A DNA stretch of 64,000 bases from Candidatus Dichloromethanomonas elyunquensis (lineage in GTDB: Bacteria; Bacillota; Desulfitobacteriia; Desulfitobacteriales; Syntrophobotulaceae), in the NCBI GenBank assembly GCA_001515265.1, contig LNDB01000012.1:1-64000 (forward strand), read 5' to 3'. Shown piece after piece: positions 1 through 7,228 of this stretch. Within the stretch, counting starts at the first letter, position 1. Each line of letters begins with the position of its first letter. The notes under the pieces are model-generated. The model did no database searches and was not told the DNA's origin. It worked only from the letters and a program-made list of their open reading frames with translations. Position numbers and translations under genes: made by a program.

Positions 1-45
1 TTAAGCGACAGAATAACCTATTAAAAAAAAGGAGAAAAGATAACT

Positions 46-216
46 ATGACTAAGTTTGAACAGATTACTCAATCAATAGATTCACTTGCAGAATTTCTGG
101 CCTCAGAAGCAAAGGGAGAAAATAGGGGTTGCGCAGGGTGTAATAACCTTGAATCTTGCACTGGTAAAGAAACATGCAAAAAAACATGGATTGATTGTTT
201 AACCAGCAAAGCATAG
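46..216 (+). CDS. Small cysteine-rich prophage protein, unknown function
   Basis: A 56-residue reading frame starts at an ATG with a GGAGAAAAG ribosome site 6-7 bases upstream and ends at TAG. The product has an acidic N-terminal helix-like half and a C-terminal half with five cysteines (two spaced as CxxC, residues 29-32), which could bind a metal or form disulfides. It precedes the phage recombinase and is probably part of the same prophage module. I do not recognise a family; the good ribosome site and clean frame are the support. Confidence 0.6.
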   Translation: MTKFEQITQSIDSLAEFLASEAKGENRGCAGCNNLESCTGKETCKKTWIDCLTSKA

Positions 217-283
217 CCGCCAAGATATAAAATAACCGAACAAACGTTTGTAAATTTACTTTATATGGAAAGCATAGTATGAT

Positions 284-390
284 AAAATATAAGCAGGCAA
301 AGTAGGAGTAATTAACCTACTTATAACGCTCCTGGAGGCGTTGCCTGCCTTATATTTTCTCCAGGGAAAACACACTTTTCCAGGAGGTGT
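284..390 (+). promoter_or_regulatory. Strongly folded leader upstream of the recombinase
   Basis: Positions 284-300 pair with 341-358 in a 17-bp stem with one bulge. Inside it are two smaller hairpins (301-306 with 316-321, and 325-329 with 338-342), giving a three-way junction. The loop of the second hairpin, CTCCTGGA at 329-336, is the exact complement of TCCAGGAG at 379-386, which contains the ribosome site of the downstream gene. A further hairpin (359-370 with 376-386) would also cover that site. The layout suggests translational control of the recombinase, or a folded DNA recombination site; the pairing is seen, the function is inferred. Confidence 0.6.
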
Positions 391-396
391 TATACT

Positions 397-1395
397 ATGC
401 TGAGCCAAATCAGCGCTACTGCCCAACTTCTGTTAAACGATGTCTTTTCCATCGTCTGGGGATCACTACCTCCACCCGATGAGCTTAAGACACAACTTTC
501 AGAGGTTTTTTCATGCTATTTGATCCGACCGGCTCCGGTCCCAGAAGGGCATCCGGATCTAACTCAAAAAATCGACTTTTTCCTGGCAGGCAAGAAATTA
601 GAAGGACTAAGCGAACAAACATTGAAAGGATATCTGATTGACCTAAGAGTCTTTGCCCGGCATGTCAACAAATCAACAGTTGAGATAACTACAACTGATA
701 TCCGGGAATACCTGCAGCATTTTCCACACCTGAAACAGACATCAATATCCGGTAAAATCTCGGTATTGAAAAGCTTTTTCGGTTGGCTCCATAACGAAGA
801 GATCATTACCAAAAACCCTATGATTAAAATCAGATCTCCCAAAAAGGAGAAGCGACTACCCAAGGCACTGGGCGTAGATGAATTTGAAATGCTACGGGAG
901 GCCTGCACCAACCGCCGGGAGCGGGCGATTATTGAAGTGTTTTACAGCACAGGCTGTCGATTATCAGAACTAAAAGGAATGAATAAAGCTGATATTGATT
1001 GGCAATCTCTTACTGTTAGAGTCCTTGGAAAAGGAAACAAGGAGCGCGTTGTCTATTTATCCTTCAAGGCAGCCTATCATCTAAAAAAATATCTTAGCGA
1101 AAGAACAGACACAGACCAGGCCCTGTTTGTCACCGAACGCCGACCACACCATCGGTTATCAAACCGAGCATTTGAAAGAGTTGTAAAAGCCGTTGCCATA
1201 CGAACTGATATCCCTAAAAATATCTATCCTCATATTATCAGACATACTTTTGCCACAGACTTACTCAACAACGGCGCCGAGCTTGCGGCGGTACAGGCAC
1301 TGCTCGGTCACGCGGATCCGGCCACAACACAAATATACGCGGTCATGTCAGATGACCGAATAGAGCAGACACATAGAAAATATCATGCACAATAA
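397..1395 (+). CDS. Tyrosine recombinase / phage integrase (XerC/D-like)
   Basis: This is a 332-residue site-specific recombinase that would cut and rejoin DNA through a tyrosine nucleophile. An N-terminal SAM-like core-binding domain spans about residues 55-145 and the catalytic domain about 155-325. The catalytic residues are visible: R188 in STGCRLSEL, K212 in GKGNKER, H279 and R282 in PHIIRH, H305 in LLGHADP and Y314. Residues 1-50 are an extra N-terminal segment not typical of XerC/XerD. An AGGAGGTG ribosome site precedes the ATG, and a terminator follows directly, so the gene is monocistronic. The lysis cassette downstream identifies it as prophage-borne; it may drive integration or resolution. 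Confidence 0.9.
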   Translation: MLSQISATAQLLLNDVFSIVWGSLPPPDELKTQLSEVFSCYLIRPAPVPEGHPDLTQKIDFFLAGKKLEGLSEQTLKGYLIDLRVFARHVNKSTVEITTTDIREYLQHFPHLKQTSISGKISVLKSFFGWLHNEEIITKNPMIKIRSPKKEKRLPKALGVDEFEMLREACTNRRERAIIEVFYSTGCRLSELKGMNKADIDWQSLTVRVLGKGNKERVVYLSFKAAYHLKKYLSERTDTDQALFVTERRPHHRLSNRAFERVVKAVAIRTDIPKNIYPHIIRHTFATDLLNNGAELAAVQALLGHADPATTQIYAVMSDDRIEQTHRKYHAQ

Positions 1396-1412
1396 AATAA
1401 TATTTGATAGCT

Positions 1413-1435
1413 AAACGCCTTAGGGCGTTTTTCTT
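1413..1435 (+). terminator. Terminator after the recombinase
   Basis: A perfect 7-bp stem, AAACGCC and GGCGTTT around a TTAG loop, is followed by TTCTT. It separates the recombinase from the lysis genes. Confidence 0.75.
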
Positions 1436-1462
1436 ATGCGAAAAATGAAGGGAGGAATTGAA

Positions 1463-1768
1463 TTGGAAGCAACCGCACCGCAGTCGGTGGCTGTCTGCGA
1501 AGAAAGGCACAAGGCACTTGGAGAGTATCTCGGTAACGATAAGGCTAAATTACTTAAATATGACACTGAGATAAAAAACGTTCAAGAAGCGATCGTAGTT
1601 CTAACGGCCATACAAGCTAGGCATGAAACAGAGATTGATGATCATGAGGGTAGGCTCAGGGGCATTGAATCCAAGCCTGCAAAACATTGGGAAAACATCG
1701 TTGGGCAAGTTATTCAGCTTGTTATTGCCGCCATTGCCGGTGCTGGCATATCAAAGGTATGGCCATAA
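1463..1768 (+). CDS. XhlA-like phage lysis-associated membrane protein
   Basis: The product is about 101 residues when started at the TTG at 1463, which sits 7-8 bases after a GGGAGG ribosome site; an upstream in-frame ATG at 1436 lies in the preceding terminator and has no ribosome site. The body is a charged, probably coiled-coil region (about residues 15-75), followed by one C-terminal membrane segment rich in Ile/Ala and a short positive tail. This layout matches haemolysin XhlA-type proteins that work with holin and endolysin during phage lysis. It is first in a cassette with the endolysin and holin. The assignment rests on topology and context more than on strict motifs. Confidence 0.65.
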   Translation: MEATAPQSVAVCEERHKALGEYLGNDKAKLLKYDTEIKNVQEAIVVLTAIQARHETEIDDHEGRLRGIESKPAKHWENIVGQVIQLVIAAIAGAGISKVWP

Positions 1769-1826
1769 AGGAGGTGATCTATATCTAACGGTCCCACTTT
1801 TAAATAAAGAAAGAAGGTGAATTAAT

Positions 1827-3272
1827 TTGTACAAGCCAAGTCTTAAATTATCCCAGCCGGATGAACGAGATTATCATGTTTCTGGATTTATCAAGGTAGA
1901 GTCCAAATTTGAGAGAAAATATGATCTTCCTAAGTTTCCGATTATACCCGTGGTAGATCAGGAAGAAGTATGCGATTGCTATGCTTGCGCTATGAGGGTA
2001 GAGCGTGAATATGTCGAAATGATTCAAACCGGCATATATGTCGCTTTGTCCCAAGGCAGTGTTTATGGAAACAGGGTACAAGGAGACGATATGAGTCCCG
2101 GTTTAATTCCTAGGGTAACAAATCAAAGGGTTATGGACAGGGGCATATGCACATCGGCAATTTATCCTGAGAATATTGAAGTCCCTAAAGCTATTGAACT
2201 TTACAATCGAAGAATTGTTGAAATTGAAATTGACGGAAAAAAACGCAGATTTACAGCCTACGCCCTAGCAAGGAATAACGATGAAATCAAGTCCTGCCTT
2301 AAGATGGGTTTTCCTGTTTTAATAGGAATGCCGGTGTATGAGGACTTTTATAATGTCAATGTTCAAAGTCCAATAGTTACCATGCCAAAGGGTAAATATG
2401 AAGGCGATCACGGCATGGTACTTTGGGGATGGGATGATGATATGGGGTCTGGTAGTTGGCATGACCGAAATAGCTGGGGTGAAAAATGGGGAGATAAAGG
2501 TAATTGTTGGATTCCTTATGACTATCCAATAAGAGAGGCGTGGCTTATTGTGGATGACCTGATTCCAAAAGTCGAAAGCACTAAATACGAAAGAGATATT
2601 AAAAAAATCGTAGTTCATCATATGGGTGATGAAAAAGGAACAGATGTCTCAATCGTTTCCCGATGGAACCCATACGGATACGAATATCCGGAATACGATT
2701 GGGGCATTGAAGGTGACGGAAAGGTTATTCAAGGAAGGCCATTATCTGTTATCGGTTCTCACGCTATCGCAACCTATCAGGATTATACCACTGGCGAATA
2801 TTATGATAAAGAGAATAACTGGTGGAATAAAAATTCTATAGGTATTGGGTTAGCTGGTGACTTCACCATGTATTCTATGCCTAAAGAGATGTTCGATTCT
2901 TTAGTGTCTTTAACTAAAAAGCTGATGGCGCAATATGGCTTAACCGTTAACGATGTACTTCCTCATAGGGAAATAACTGCAACCCAATGCCCTGGGGATA
3001 ATATGGGATGGTCATGGGACAAGTTCATAGAAAAAATATCAGAAGGAGAAGAGGAAATGATTGATAATATCGTTATTTATGCAGACGGAGACACTGGAAC
3101 AGCATTGATTTTAAGTCAAAAATTAGGATGCCCGATGATTCATAAAGCAAGCTCAGATAAATATAAAGCAACAAACAAGCATTGGATTGGAGTCCAGGGC
3201 ACAGACGGTAACGGAAATTTCTACTATGCGGGTGCTGATAGAACAGATACAGCAAAAAAGGTTTTATTATAA
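1827..3272 (+). CDS. Phage endolysin: papain-like domain plus N-acetylmuramoyl-L-alanine amidase
   Basis: This 481-residue lysin combines two catalytic modules. Residues 30-245 resemble a C1A (papain-type) cysteine peptidase: a Cys at 51 after VVDQEE, His195 in GDHGMVLWGW and Asn215 in the NSWGEKWGDKG motif. Residues 258-400 are a type 2 (PGRP/T7-lysozyme-like) zinc amidase with HH at 264-265, His380 in LPHRE and Cys388 in TQCPG as likely ligands. A C-terminal region (about 415-481) is probably a wall-binding module. Translation starts at TTG 1827 behind GAAGGTGA. The amidase should cut the peptide from murein; the papain-like domain may cut peptide cross-links or be a leftover from a surface protein. 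Confidence 0.85.
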   Translation: MYKPSLKLSQPDERDYHVSGFIKVESKFERKYDLPKFPIIPVVDQEEVCDCYACAMRVEREYVEMIQTGIYVALSQGSVYGNRVQGDDMSPGLIPRVTNQRVMDRGICTSAIYPENIEVPKAIELYNRRIVEIEIDGKKRRFTAYALARNNDEIKSCLKMGFPVLIGMPVYEDFYNVNVQSPIVTMPKGKYEGDHGMVLWGWDDDMGSGSWHDRNSWGEKWGDKGNCWIPYDYPIREAWLIVDDLIPKVESTKYERDIKKIVVHHMGDEKGTDVSIVSRWNPYGYEYPEYDWGIEGDGKVIQGRPLSVIGSHAIATYQDYTTGEYYDKENNWWNKNSIGIGLAGDFTMYSMPKEMFDSLVSLTKKLMAQYGLTVNDVLPHREITATQCPGDNMGWSWDKFIEKISEGEEEMIDNIVIYADGDTGTALILSQKLGCPMIHKASSDKYKATNKHWIGVQGTDGNGNFYYAGADRTDTAKKVLL

Positions 3273-3319
3273 GCAAATAGCCGTTAATGCGGTTTTAATT
3301 GTTTAAGGAGGATTTTATT

Positions 3320-3505
3320 ATGGAAACTCAAAATCGTTTTAAATCATGGGCGCTCTGGCTCAGCGTAGCATCATTGATTGGATTTGTAGTCAAAACATAT
3401 TTTGGTTACGAAATCCCACAGTATGACACCCTTGTAAATATGGTTCTGGTTGTTCTGTCCGGATTCGGGATTATTAATAATCCTACCGATCCCAATAACC
3501 TGTAA
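3320..3505 (+). CDS. Small phage holin
   Basis: The 61-residue protein starts at the ATG preceded by TTTAAGGAGGATT. It has two hydrophobic segments (about residues 11-28 and 40-57) separated by a short polar turn around YGYEIPQYD, and a PTDPNN tail, as in phi LC3/LL-H class holins. It lies directly after the endolysin and would form the membrane lesion that releases or activates it. Confidence 0.75.
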   Translation: METQNRFKSWALWLSVASLIGFVVKTYFGYEIPQYDTLVNMVLVVLSGFGIINNPTDPNNL

Positions 3506-3526
3506 TCCAGGCTAAAGACCAAATTT

Positions 3527-3604
3527 GGGTTATCTCATGTCGTGAGACACAGCTCTAACCCTCTCTTTTAGAAAGGCTTCGATTTTAAATCGGGGCCTTT
3601 TTCT
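3527..3604 (+). terminator. Structured 3' end and terminator of the lysis cassette
   Basis: A nested structure (GGGTTA 3527-3532 with TAACCC 3556-3561, enclosing TCTCA/TGAGA) is followed by a terminator in which AAAGGC at 3572-3577 pairs with GCCTTT, with an inner CGAT/ATCG pairing and a T-rich tail. The first element is more elaborate than a terminator needs and may be a separate RNA structure. Confidence 0.65.
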
Positions 3605-3630
3605 ATTCCGAATTTAAGGGAGGAACGAAC

Positions 3631-4314
3631 ATGAACGAATTAGTTAAAATCAAGAAAAACGATTTATTTACTGATAGCTTAGTAATTGCAAACGAAACAG
3701 GCTTTGATCATTCTGTAATCCAAAGGAAAATTAGGGATTATCAATCTGAATTTAAAGAACTTGGCGAGGTAGGGTTTACGGTTGTCAAAACCGAAAACCT
3801 ATCAGGTGGTAGACCTAGAAAAATATATGATCTAAACGAGCCTCAAGCATCCTATCTGATAACTTTACTTGACAACACAGATAAGGTAAGGGCATTCAAA
3901 CTAGACCTCGTAAAAGAATTTTACCGGATGCGGCGGTATATCGTTGAAAAGCAATCCTCCGATTGGAAACAGTCCAGGCTAACAGGAAAACAAGTTCGTA
4001 GAGACGAAACTGACGTTATCCTTGCAAAACTAATTCCTTTGGCTGAATCCCAAGGCAGCAAAAACGCTGGTAAGCTCTATATGACTTATTCCAAGCTGGT
4101 AAACATGATCCTTGGAATTGAACCCGGGCAGCGAGAGAATATTCCGTTGTCCTATATTGAAGCTATCAAATTTCTTGAGCGAGCAATAGAAAATATCATA
4201 TCGCTGGAAGTAGATAAGGGAACTAACTACAAAGAAATTTATCAGGTATGCAAGGCCAAGTGTCAGATCATAAAAGATCTGGCGTTTTTGCCTTCGTTGA
4301 AATTGATATCATAA
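3631..4314 (+). CDS. Rha-family phage regulatory protein
   Basis: A 227-residue protein with an AGGGAGGAACGAAC ribosome site. The N-terminal 100 residues fit the Rha regulatory family: a predicted winged-helix-like start with SLVIANETGFDHSVIQRKIR, a GGRPRKIYDLNEPQAS segment and LVKEFYRMRRY. The C-terminal half is helical and charged, without a domain I can name. Rha-type proteins occur in temperate phages and have been linked to host-dependent control of phage growth; a regulatory role here is by family. It has its own terminator. Confidence 0.75.
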   Translation: MNELVKIKKNDLFTDSLVIANETGFDHSVIQRKIRDYQSEFKELGEVGFTVVKTENLSGGRPRKIYDLNEPQASYLITLLDNTDKVRAFKLDLVKEFYRMRRYIVEKQSSDWKQSRLTGKQVRRDETDVILAKLIPLAESQGSKNAGKLYMTYSKLVNMILGIEPGQRENIPLSYIEAIKFLERAIENIISLEVDKGTNYKEIYQVCKAKCQIIKDLAFLPSLKLIS

Positions 4315-4320
4315 AAATAG

Positions 4321-4352
4321 AAAGCCCCCAGATCTCTCCGGGGGCTTTTTTT
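4321..4352 (+). terminator. Terminator after the Rha-type gene
   Basis: AAGCCCCC and GGGGGCTT form an 8-bp stem followed by a run of seven T. Confidence 0.9.
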
Positions 4353-4406
4353 GCGTTTATCCCGGCTTATGTACATATCAAATAATCAAAGATCGGTATA
4401 TATCAA

Positions 4407-4484
4407 AGGGGCTCCAAGTTATCCCCTATGGAGGCGGGTTCCCGCGACTCCCCGGAGGGAGTTTCGGCTGTGTCCCAGACAGCC
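4407..4484. other. Cluster of four consecutive hairpins
   Basis: Four short inverted repeats follow one another: 4407-4411/4423-4427, 4434-4437/4442-4445, ACTCCC 4447-4452 with GGGAGT 4457-4462 (CGGA loop), and GGCTGT 4466-4471 with ACAGCC 4479-4484. The stretch is clearly GC-richer than the flanking prophage DNA. Open frames crossing it lack ribosome sites and look accidental. It may be a structured RNA or a mobile palindromic element. Confidence 0.45.
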
Positions 4485-4499
4485 ATCGTCAGGCGGGGA

Positions 4500-4733
4500 T
4501 TACTTTGCTTTACTAAATTTGTGTTTCAAGGTTTCAAGATCATAAAAATTAGTTTGCCAGCAGCAGCTCCCCCTGTTATAAATCTCGGTAATAAGCGCCT
4601 TTTCAGTTTTTGAAATACGGGTTATTTTCTCACCCCTCAAAAATTCTCCTACATTAAATTCACGATTCTTACAAATGTAGCAATTAGGACATTCTCCGCA
4701 GCCGCTTGGTTTGTGCATTTCGCAATATGTCAT
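4500..4733 (-). CDS. Small Cys-rich protein with a putative zinc knuckle
   Basis: The chosen start ATG at 4733 lies 11 bases after an AAGGAGG site; an ATG nine bases earlier is too close to it. The 77-residue product has cysteines at 4, 12, 15, 18 and 21 (CGECPNCYIC), a spacing typical of zinc binding, then a basic helix-like centre and a CC pair at 57-58. It is transcribed divergently from an XRE regulator, so the two may form a regulator/target pair. Family not recognised. Confidence 0.55.
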   Translation of the reverse strand: MTYCEMHKPSGCGECPNCYICKNREFNVGEFLRGEKITRISKTEKALITEIYNRGSCCWQTNFYDLETLKHKFSKAK

Positions 4734-4793
4734 TAGTATCATTTCCTCCTTTGTTATCATACTGCTGCTTATTTTAATTAACATTATGATAAT

Positions 4794-4868
4794 AATATAT
4801 ACTAATATAATTATGATGTCAACTATTTTAATCATAATATTGACGATTTTAATTATATTTGTTATTCT
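4794..4868. promoter_or_regulatory. Divergent promoters between the Cys-rich gene and the XRE gene
   Basis: On the minus strand, TTGACA (complement of 4817-4822) and TATATT (complement of 4794-4799) are 17 bases apart. On the plus strand, TTGACG at 4840-4845 and TATTCT at 4863-4868 are also 17 apart. The very AT-rich region contains several TAAT/ATTA dyads that could be operators for the adjacent regulator. Confidence 0.65.
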
Positions 4869-4889
4869 TTCATAAAGGAGGTTGATGTC

Positions 4890-5099
4890 GTGATCGAAAA
4901 TAAATTGAGCGAGATAATGGGCCGTAAGCGCCTGAAAATATCTGATGTCCTTGAAGGTACCGGACTTGCTCGGAATACAGTAGCCGAGTTGTATCACGGA
5001 AGGGCAAAGGGAGTACAATTTGAGACATTAGACCGGCTCTGCTCTTACCTAGGAGTTGAGGTAGGAGAGTTGCTGGTGCACGAAAAAACAAATAGATAA
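4890..5099 (+). CDS. Small XRE-type (Cro/CI) helix-turn-helix regulator
   Basis: This 69-residue protein starts at GTG after AAAGGAGGTTGATGTC. It is almost entirely one HTH domain: scaffold helix with IMGRKRLKISDVLEGTG, recognition helix around ARNTVAELYHG, and a closing segment with LDRLCSYLGVEVGELL. It matches the short phage/plasmid Cro/CI-like class. It probably represses its own promoter and that of the divergent gene. Confidence 0.8.
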   Translation: MIENKLSEIMGRKRLKISDVLEGTGLARNTVAELYHGRAKGVQFETLDRLCSYLGVEVGELLVHEKTNR

Positions 5100-5104
5100 A
5101 CGAT

Positions 5105-5149
5105 AAAAGAGATACCCGTTGCCAATTCCGGCTAACAGGTATCTCTTTT
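5105..5149 (+). terminator. Long inverted-repeat terminator
   Basis: AAAAGAGATACC at 5105-5116 pairs perfectly with GGTATCTCTTTT at 5138-5149, with further GTT/AAC and GCC/GGC pairing inside. The symmetric A/T ends mean it can serve both strands. Confidence 0.8.
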
Positions 5150-5187
5150 GCTTATATGTCGTTTGTAATATATTACCATATTATGGG

Positions 5188-5206
5188 TATAGATGTAAAT
5201 TAGTAA
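5188..5206. repeat. Left copy of a 19-bp direct repeat flanking the lipoprotein gene
   Basis: The sequence TATAGATGTAAATTAGTAA recurs at 5902-5920 with a single mismatch. The two copies bracket the lipoprotein gene almost exactly and end at or near stop codons, consistent with insertion or recombination of a cargo unit. Confidence 0.5.
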
Positions 5207-5218
5207 GAAACTTTGGAA

Positions 5219-5827
5219 TTACTTAGAACTACCAAATTTACTGGCTAAACCACTGAAAGCTGTAATCATATTTCCAGTAATCGCATCTCCTAATTTTGTA
5301 AGGTTTTCATCTGAACTTAATATTTTCCATTGATTATCTTCTTTTATAAATTCAATTTGCGCTTCAACTGTTGTCATAGGACAATTTGGGTCATTAACAC
5401 TATTAATTATTAACTGGTTCATGAAGGTATCAGTATTTTTACTATCTTTACCTTCAGAAAACGCAGTTGCAAAAGCCATTCCAAAAGCTTGGGATATAAC
5501 AGTACCCATAATTCTTGTCATATCTGGCGCAGTAACTTTAACTTTTACAGTAGCCTTATCATTTTCTTTTCTATCTAAAGAAGGAGTTTCATAAGTTATT
5601 TTTGAAAAAAGTGCCTTTAACATTAAGTCATTAGTCTTATCGCTGTTACTAATCGGATCTGTTCGGTTATCGCTTTTTGACAAATAATTTGTAGCTGTTA
5701 TTATATCTGCTTTTTTAATACTTTCTAAATATTTAGCCATTACGGAGTTTGGGCTTTCGATAGAAGAACATCCACTCGCAATAAAGATTAAAACAAGACA
5801 TAAAAAAATAATACTGATTCTTTTCAC
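5219..5827 (-). CDS. Predicted lipoprotein, unknown function
   Basis: The 202-residue protein starts at GTG behind GGAGGAATC. It has a classic lipoprotein signal: two positive residues, a hydrophobic stretch and the lipobox IASGC with Cys20. The mature part contains an NTF2/DUF4878-like pattern (VMAKYLESIKKADIITA near the start and EDNQWKIL near residue 165), which in related families marks small exported alpha+beta domains. It is inside the prophage region and flanked by short direct repeats, so it may be lysogenic cargo altering the cell surface. The domain match is tentative. Confidence 0.65.
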   Translation of the reverse strand: MKRISIIFLCLVLIFIASGCSSIESPNSVMAKYLESIKKADIITATNYLSKSDNRTDPISNSDKTNDLMLKALFSKITYETPSLDRKENDKATVKVKVTAPDMTRIMGTVISQAFGMAFATAFSEGKDSKNTDTFMNQLIINSVNDPNCPMTTVEAQIEFIKEDNQWKILSSDENLTKLGDAITGNMITAFSGLASKFGSSK

Positions 5828-5901
5828 TATTTGATTCCTCCAATTTTCTTTTTAATAAATAATTCTTTACAAAAATGGAATTTCCTTCATAGAAATAACA
5901 A

Positions 5902-5920
5902 TATAGGTGTAAATTAGTAA
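5902..5920. repeat. Right copy of the 19-bp direct repeat
   Basis: TATAGGTGTAAATTAGTAA differs by one base from 5188-5206. Its complement contains the stop codon of the PLD-like remnant next to it. Confidence 0.5.
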
Positions 5921-6081
5921 ATCTTAAACTCCTTATTATCGTTCCACATTCTTACGAATTGTATCGCGAAATCTTGTGCTACCTGGGAATTATTCAGAAC
6001 TACCAATACTTCATCATTATTTACAGTAGCATCCTGGGTCCCTAATCCTGGAATATCCTTCCCAAGGGTACATTTACCCAT
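5914..6081 (-). pseudogene. C-terminal scrap of a phospholipase-D-like nuclease
   Basis: This 55-codon frame reads NNDEVLVVLNNSQVAQDFAI followed by an EF/LW-like ending (QFVRMW), which resembles the last strand and helix of PLD-superfamily nuclease domains. The HxK(x)4D catalytic motif that should precede it is absent and no ribosome site is seen. It follows the 289-aa gene on the same strand by 10 bases. It is most likely a remnant of a larger gene. Confidence 0.45.
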
Positions 6082-6091
6082 ATGATTTAGC

Positions 6092-6961
6092 TTAAAATAA
6101 GGACGGATAATCTTTTGGGTAAATTACGTCAATAACTTCTAAGACTGAATATTTATCTTTTACCGGCTCCATATTTTCATCATAGTCAACTTCAACTCTT
6201 AATTTTACTTTCAAGCTGACTCCGGCATAAAGCTTAACTTTTCCTTTTTTAACTGTATCAAGCCATTCTAAATCCATAATTGATGCGTTTATATTTTTGT
6301 TGTAAATAAATTCCCATTGTGAATTTCCGACAAAATCAACTTTTTTGACAAGTAAATCTGCTATCACTTCTTGTATTTTTGTCTGTAAATTATTTATTAT
6401 CTCGGAAGATATTATAGGACTTTTCATCATCTCATATTCTGATTGCTCAACCCTGAGCTTTTCGTCATTATTGTGCTTTACGATTAAAGCCTTTTTGTTT
6501 TTGTCTTTGCCTAATGCCTCGAAGATTTCTCCAATATCACTATCTATTTTGGGATCGTTTATATAAATATTTAAAGCTGGAATATTGAAAACTCTGGATT
6601 CTCCAGAGGCATTAATTATAGTTCCGTTATTTATCTCCTTTGGTTTTTCTCCTTTTAGAAATTGCTTTATTTTAAAACAATCAATCAAAATATCAAGAAG
6701 TGATTTTGCATAGGAATAATTACCATTTAATAACGTGGGAATCATGGAAGTTATAGCCGTTAAGTTAATCACAAAGCTTCCTGATTCCAAACAATTAACA
6801 TTAACCCTTACAAAAGCGTCCGAATTTTCTTTTGAATTAATATATTGTAATGAATGAACCGTATTACTTAATACAATAGCCAATGTCTCTGCGTCTATTT
6901 GGCTATCTCCTTCTAATTTGTATGAAAAATTGCTTGTTGTTTTATTAAAAACGTCAATCAT
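6092..6961 (-). CDS. Prophage cargo protein of unknown function (289 aa)
   Basis: A soluble-looking protein without signal peptide or membrane segment, apart from a moderately hydrophobic stretch around residues 65-95 (LTAITSMIPTLL and SLLDILIDCFKIKQFLKG). The N-terminal region has an alternating pattern (KLEGDSQIDAETLAIVLSN), the C-terminal third is beta-rich with KLYAGVSLKVKLRVEVDYD. It stands alone on the minus strand with a GGAGA ribosome site. I recognise no family. Its position between lysis and regulator genes is typical of lysogenic-conversion or defence cargo, but no known effector motif is visible. Confidence 0.6.
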   Translation of the reverse strand: MIDVFNKTTSNFSYKLEGDSQIDAETLAIVLSNTVHSLQYINSKENSDAFVRVNVNCLESGSFVINLTAITSMIPTLLNGNYSYAKSLLDILIDCFKIKQFLKGEKPKEINNGTIINASGESRVFNIPALNIYINDPKIDSDIGEIFEALGKDKNKKALIVKHNNDEKLRVEQSEYEMMKSPIISSEIINNLQTKIQEVIADLLVKKVDFVGNSQWEFIYNKNINASIMDLEWLDTVKKGKVKLYAGVSLKVKLRVEVDYDENMEPVKDKYSVLEVIDVIYPKDYPSLF

Positions 6962-7051
6962 TTCTCCATCTCTTCACTTGCTTTTAGTAATATTATACCA
7001 TAAATATTATAATACTTGTGGAAAATATGGAATAATGTTCAAACTTATATA

Positions 7052-7079
7052 AAAAAATAACCAATCTTTTGGTTATTTA
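7052..7079 (-). terminator. Hairpin with T tail
   Basis: AAATAACCAA and TTGGTTATTT form a 10-bp stem; read on the minus strand it is followed by a T run, so it can terminate transcripts arriving from the XRE gene to the right. Confidence 0.6.
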
Positions 7080-7193
7080 AAATAGTCCGGGAATATGTAT
7101 TCTACCGTTTCGCCAAGCTCTTTAGGTATTGATGGTAAATATTACAACTATAAATATGTACTTTTTTACTACATAATAGTAGTAAAAAATATT

Positions 7194-7228
7194 AAAAACT
7201 CCTTCTTGGAGTTTTTCTCTTTTTTTAA
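7194..7228. terminator. Bidirectional terminator
   Basis: AAAAACTCC at 7194-7202 pairs with GGAGTTTTT at 7208-7216. T-rich stretches occur on both sides; it lies immediately after the stop of the minus-strand XRE gene. A second hairpin (7162-7172 with 7179-7189) follows on that strand. Confidence 0.7.

Noticed and set aside
4428-4613. Plus-strand reading frames across the four-hairpin cluster
   Set aside because: No ribosome site, odd composition and overlap with the better supported minus-strand Cys-rich gene.
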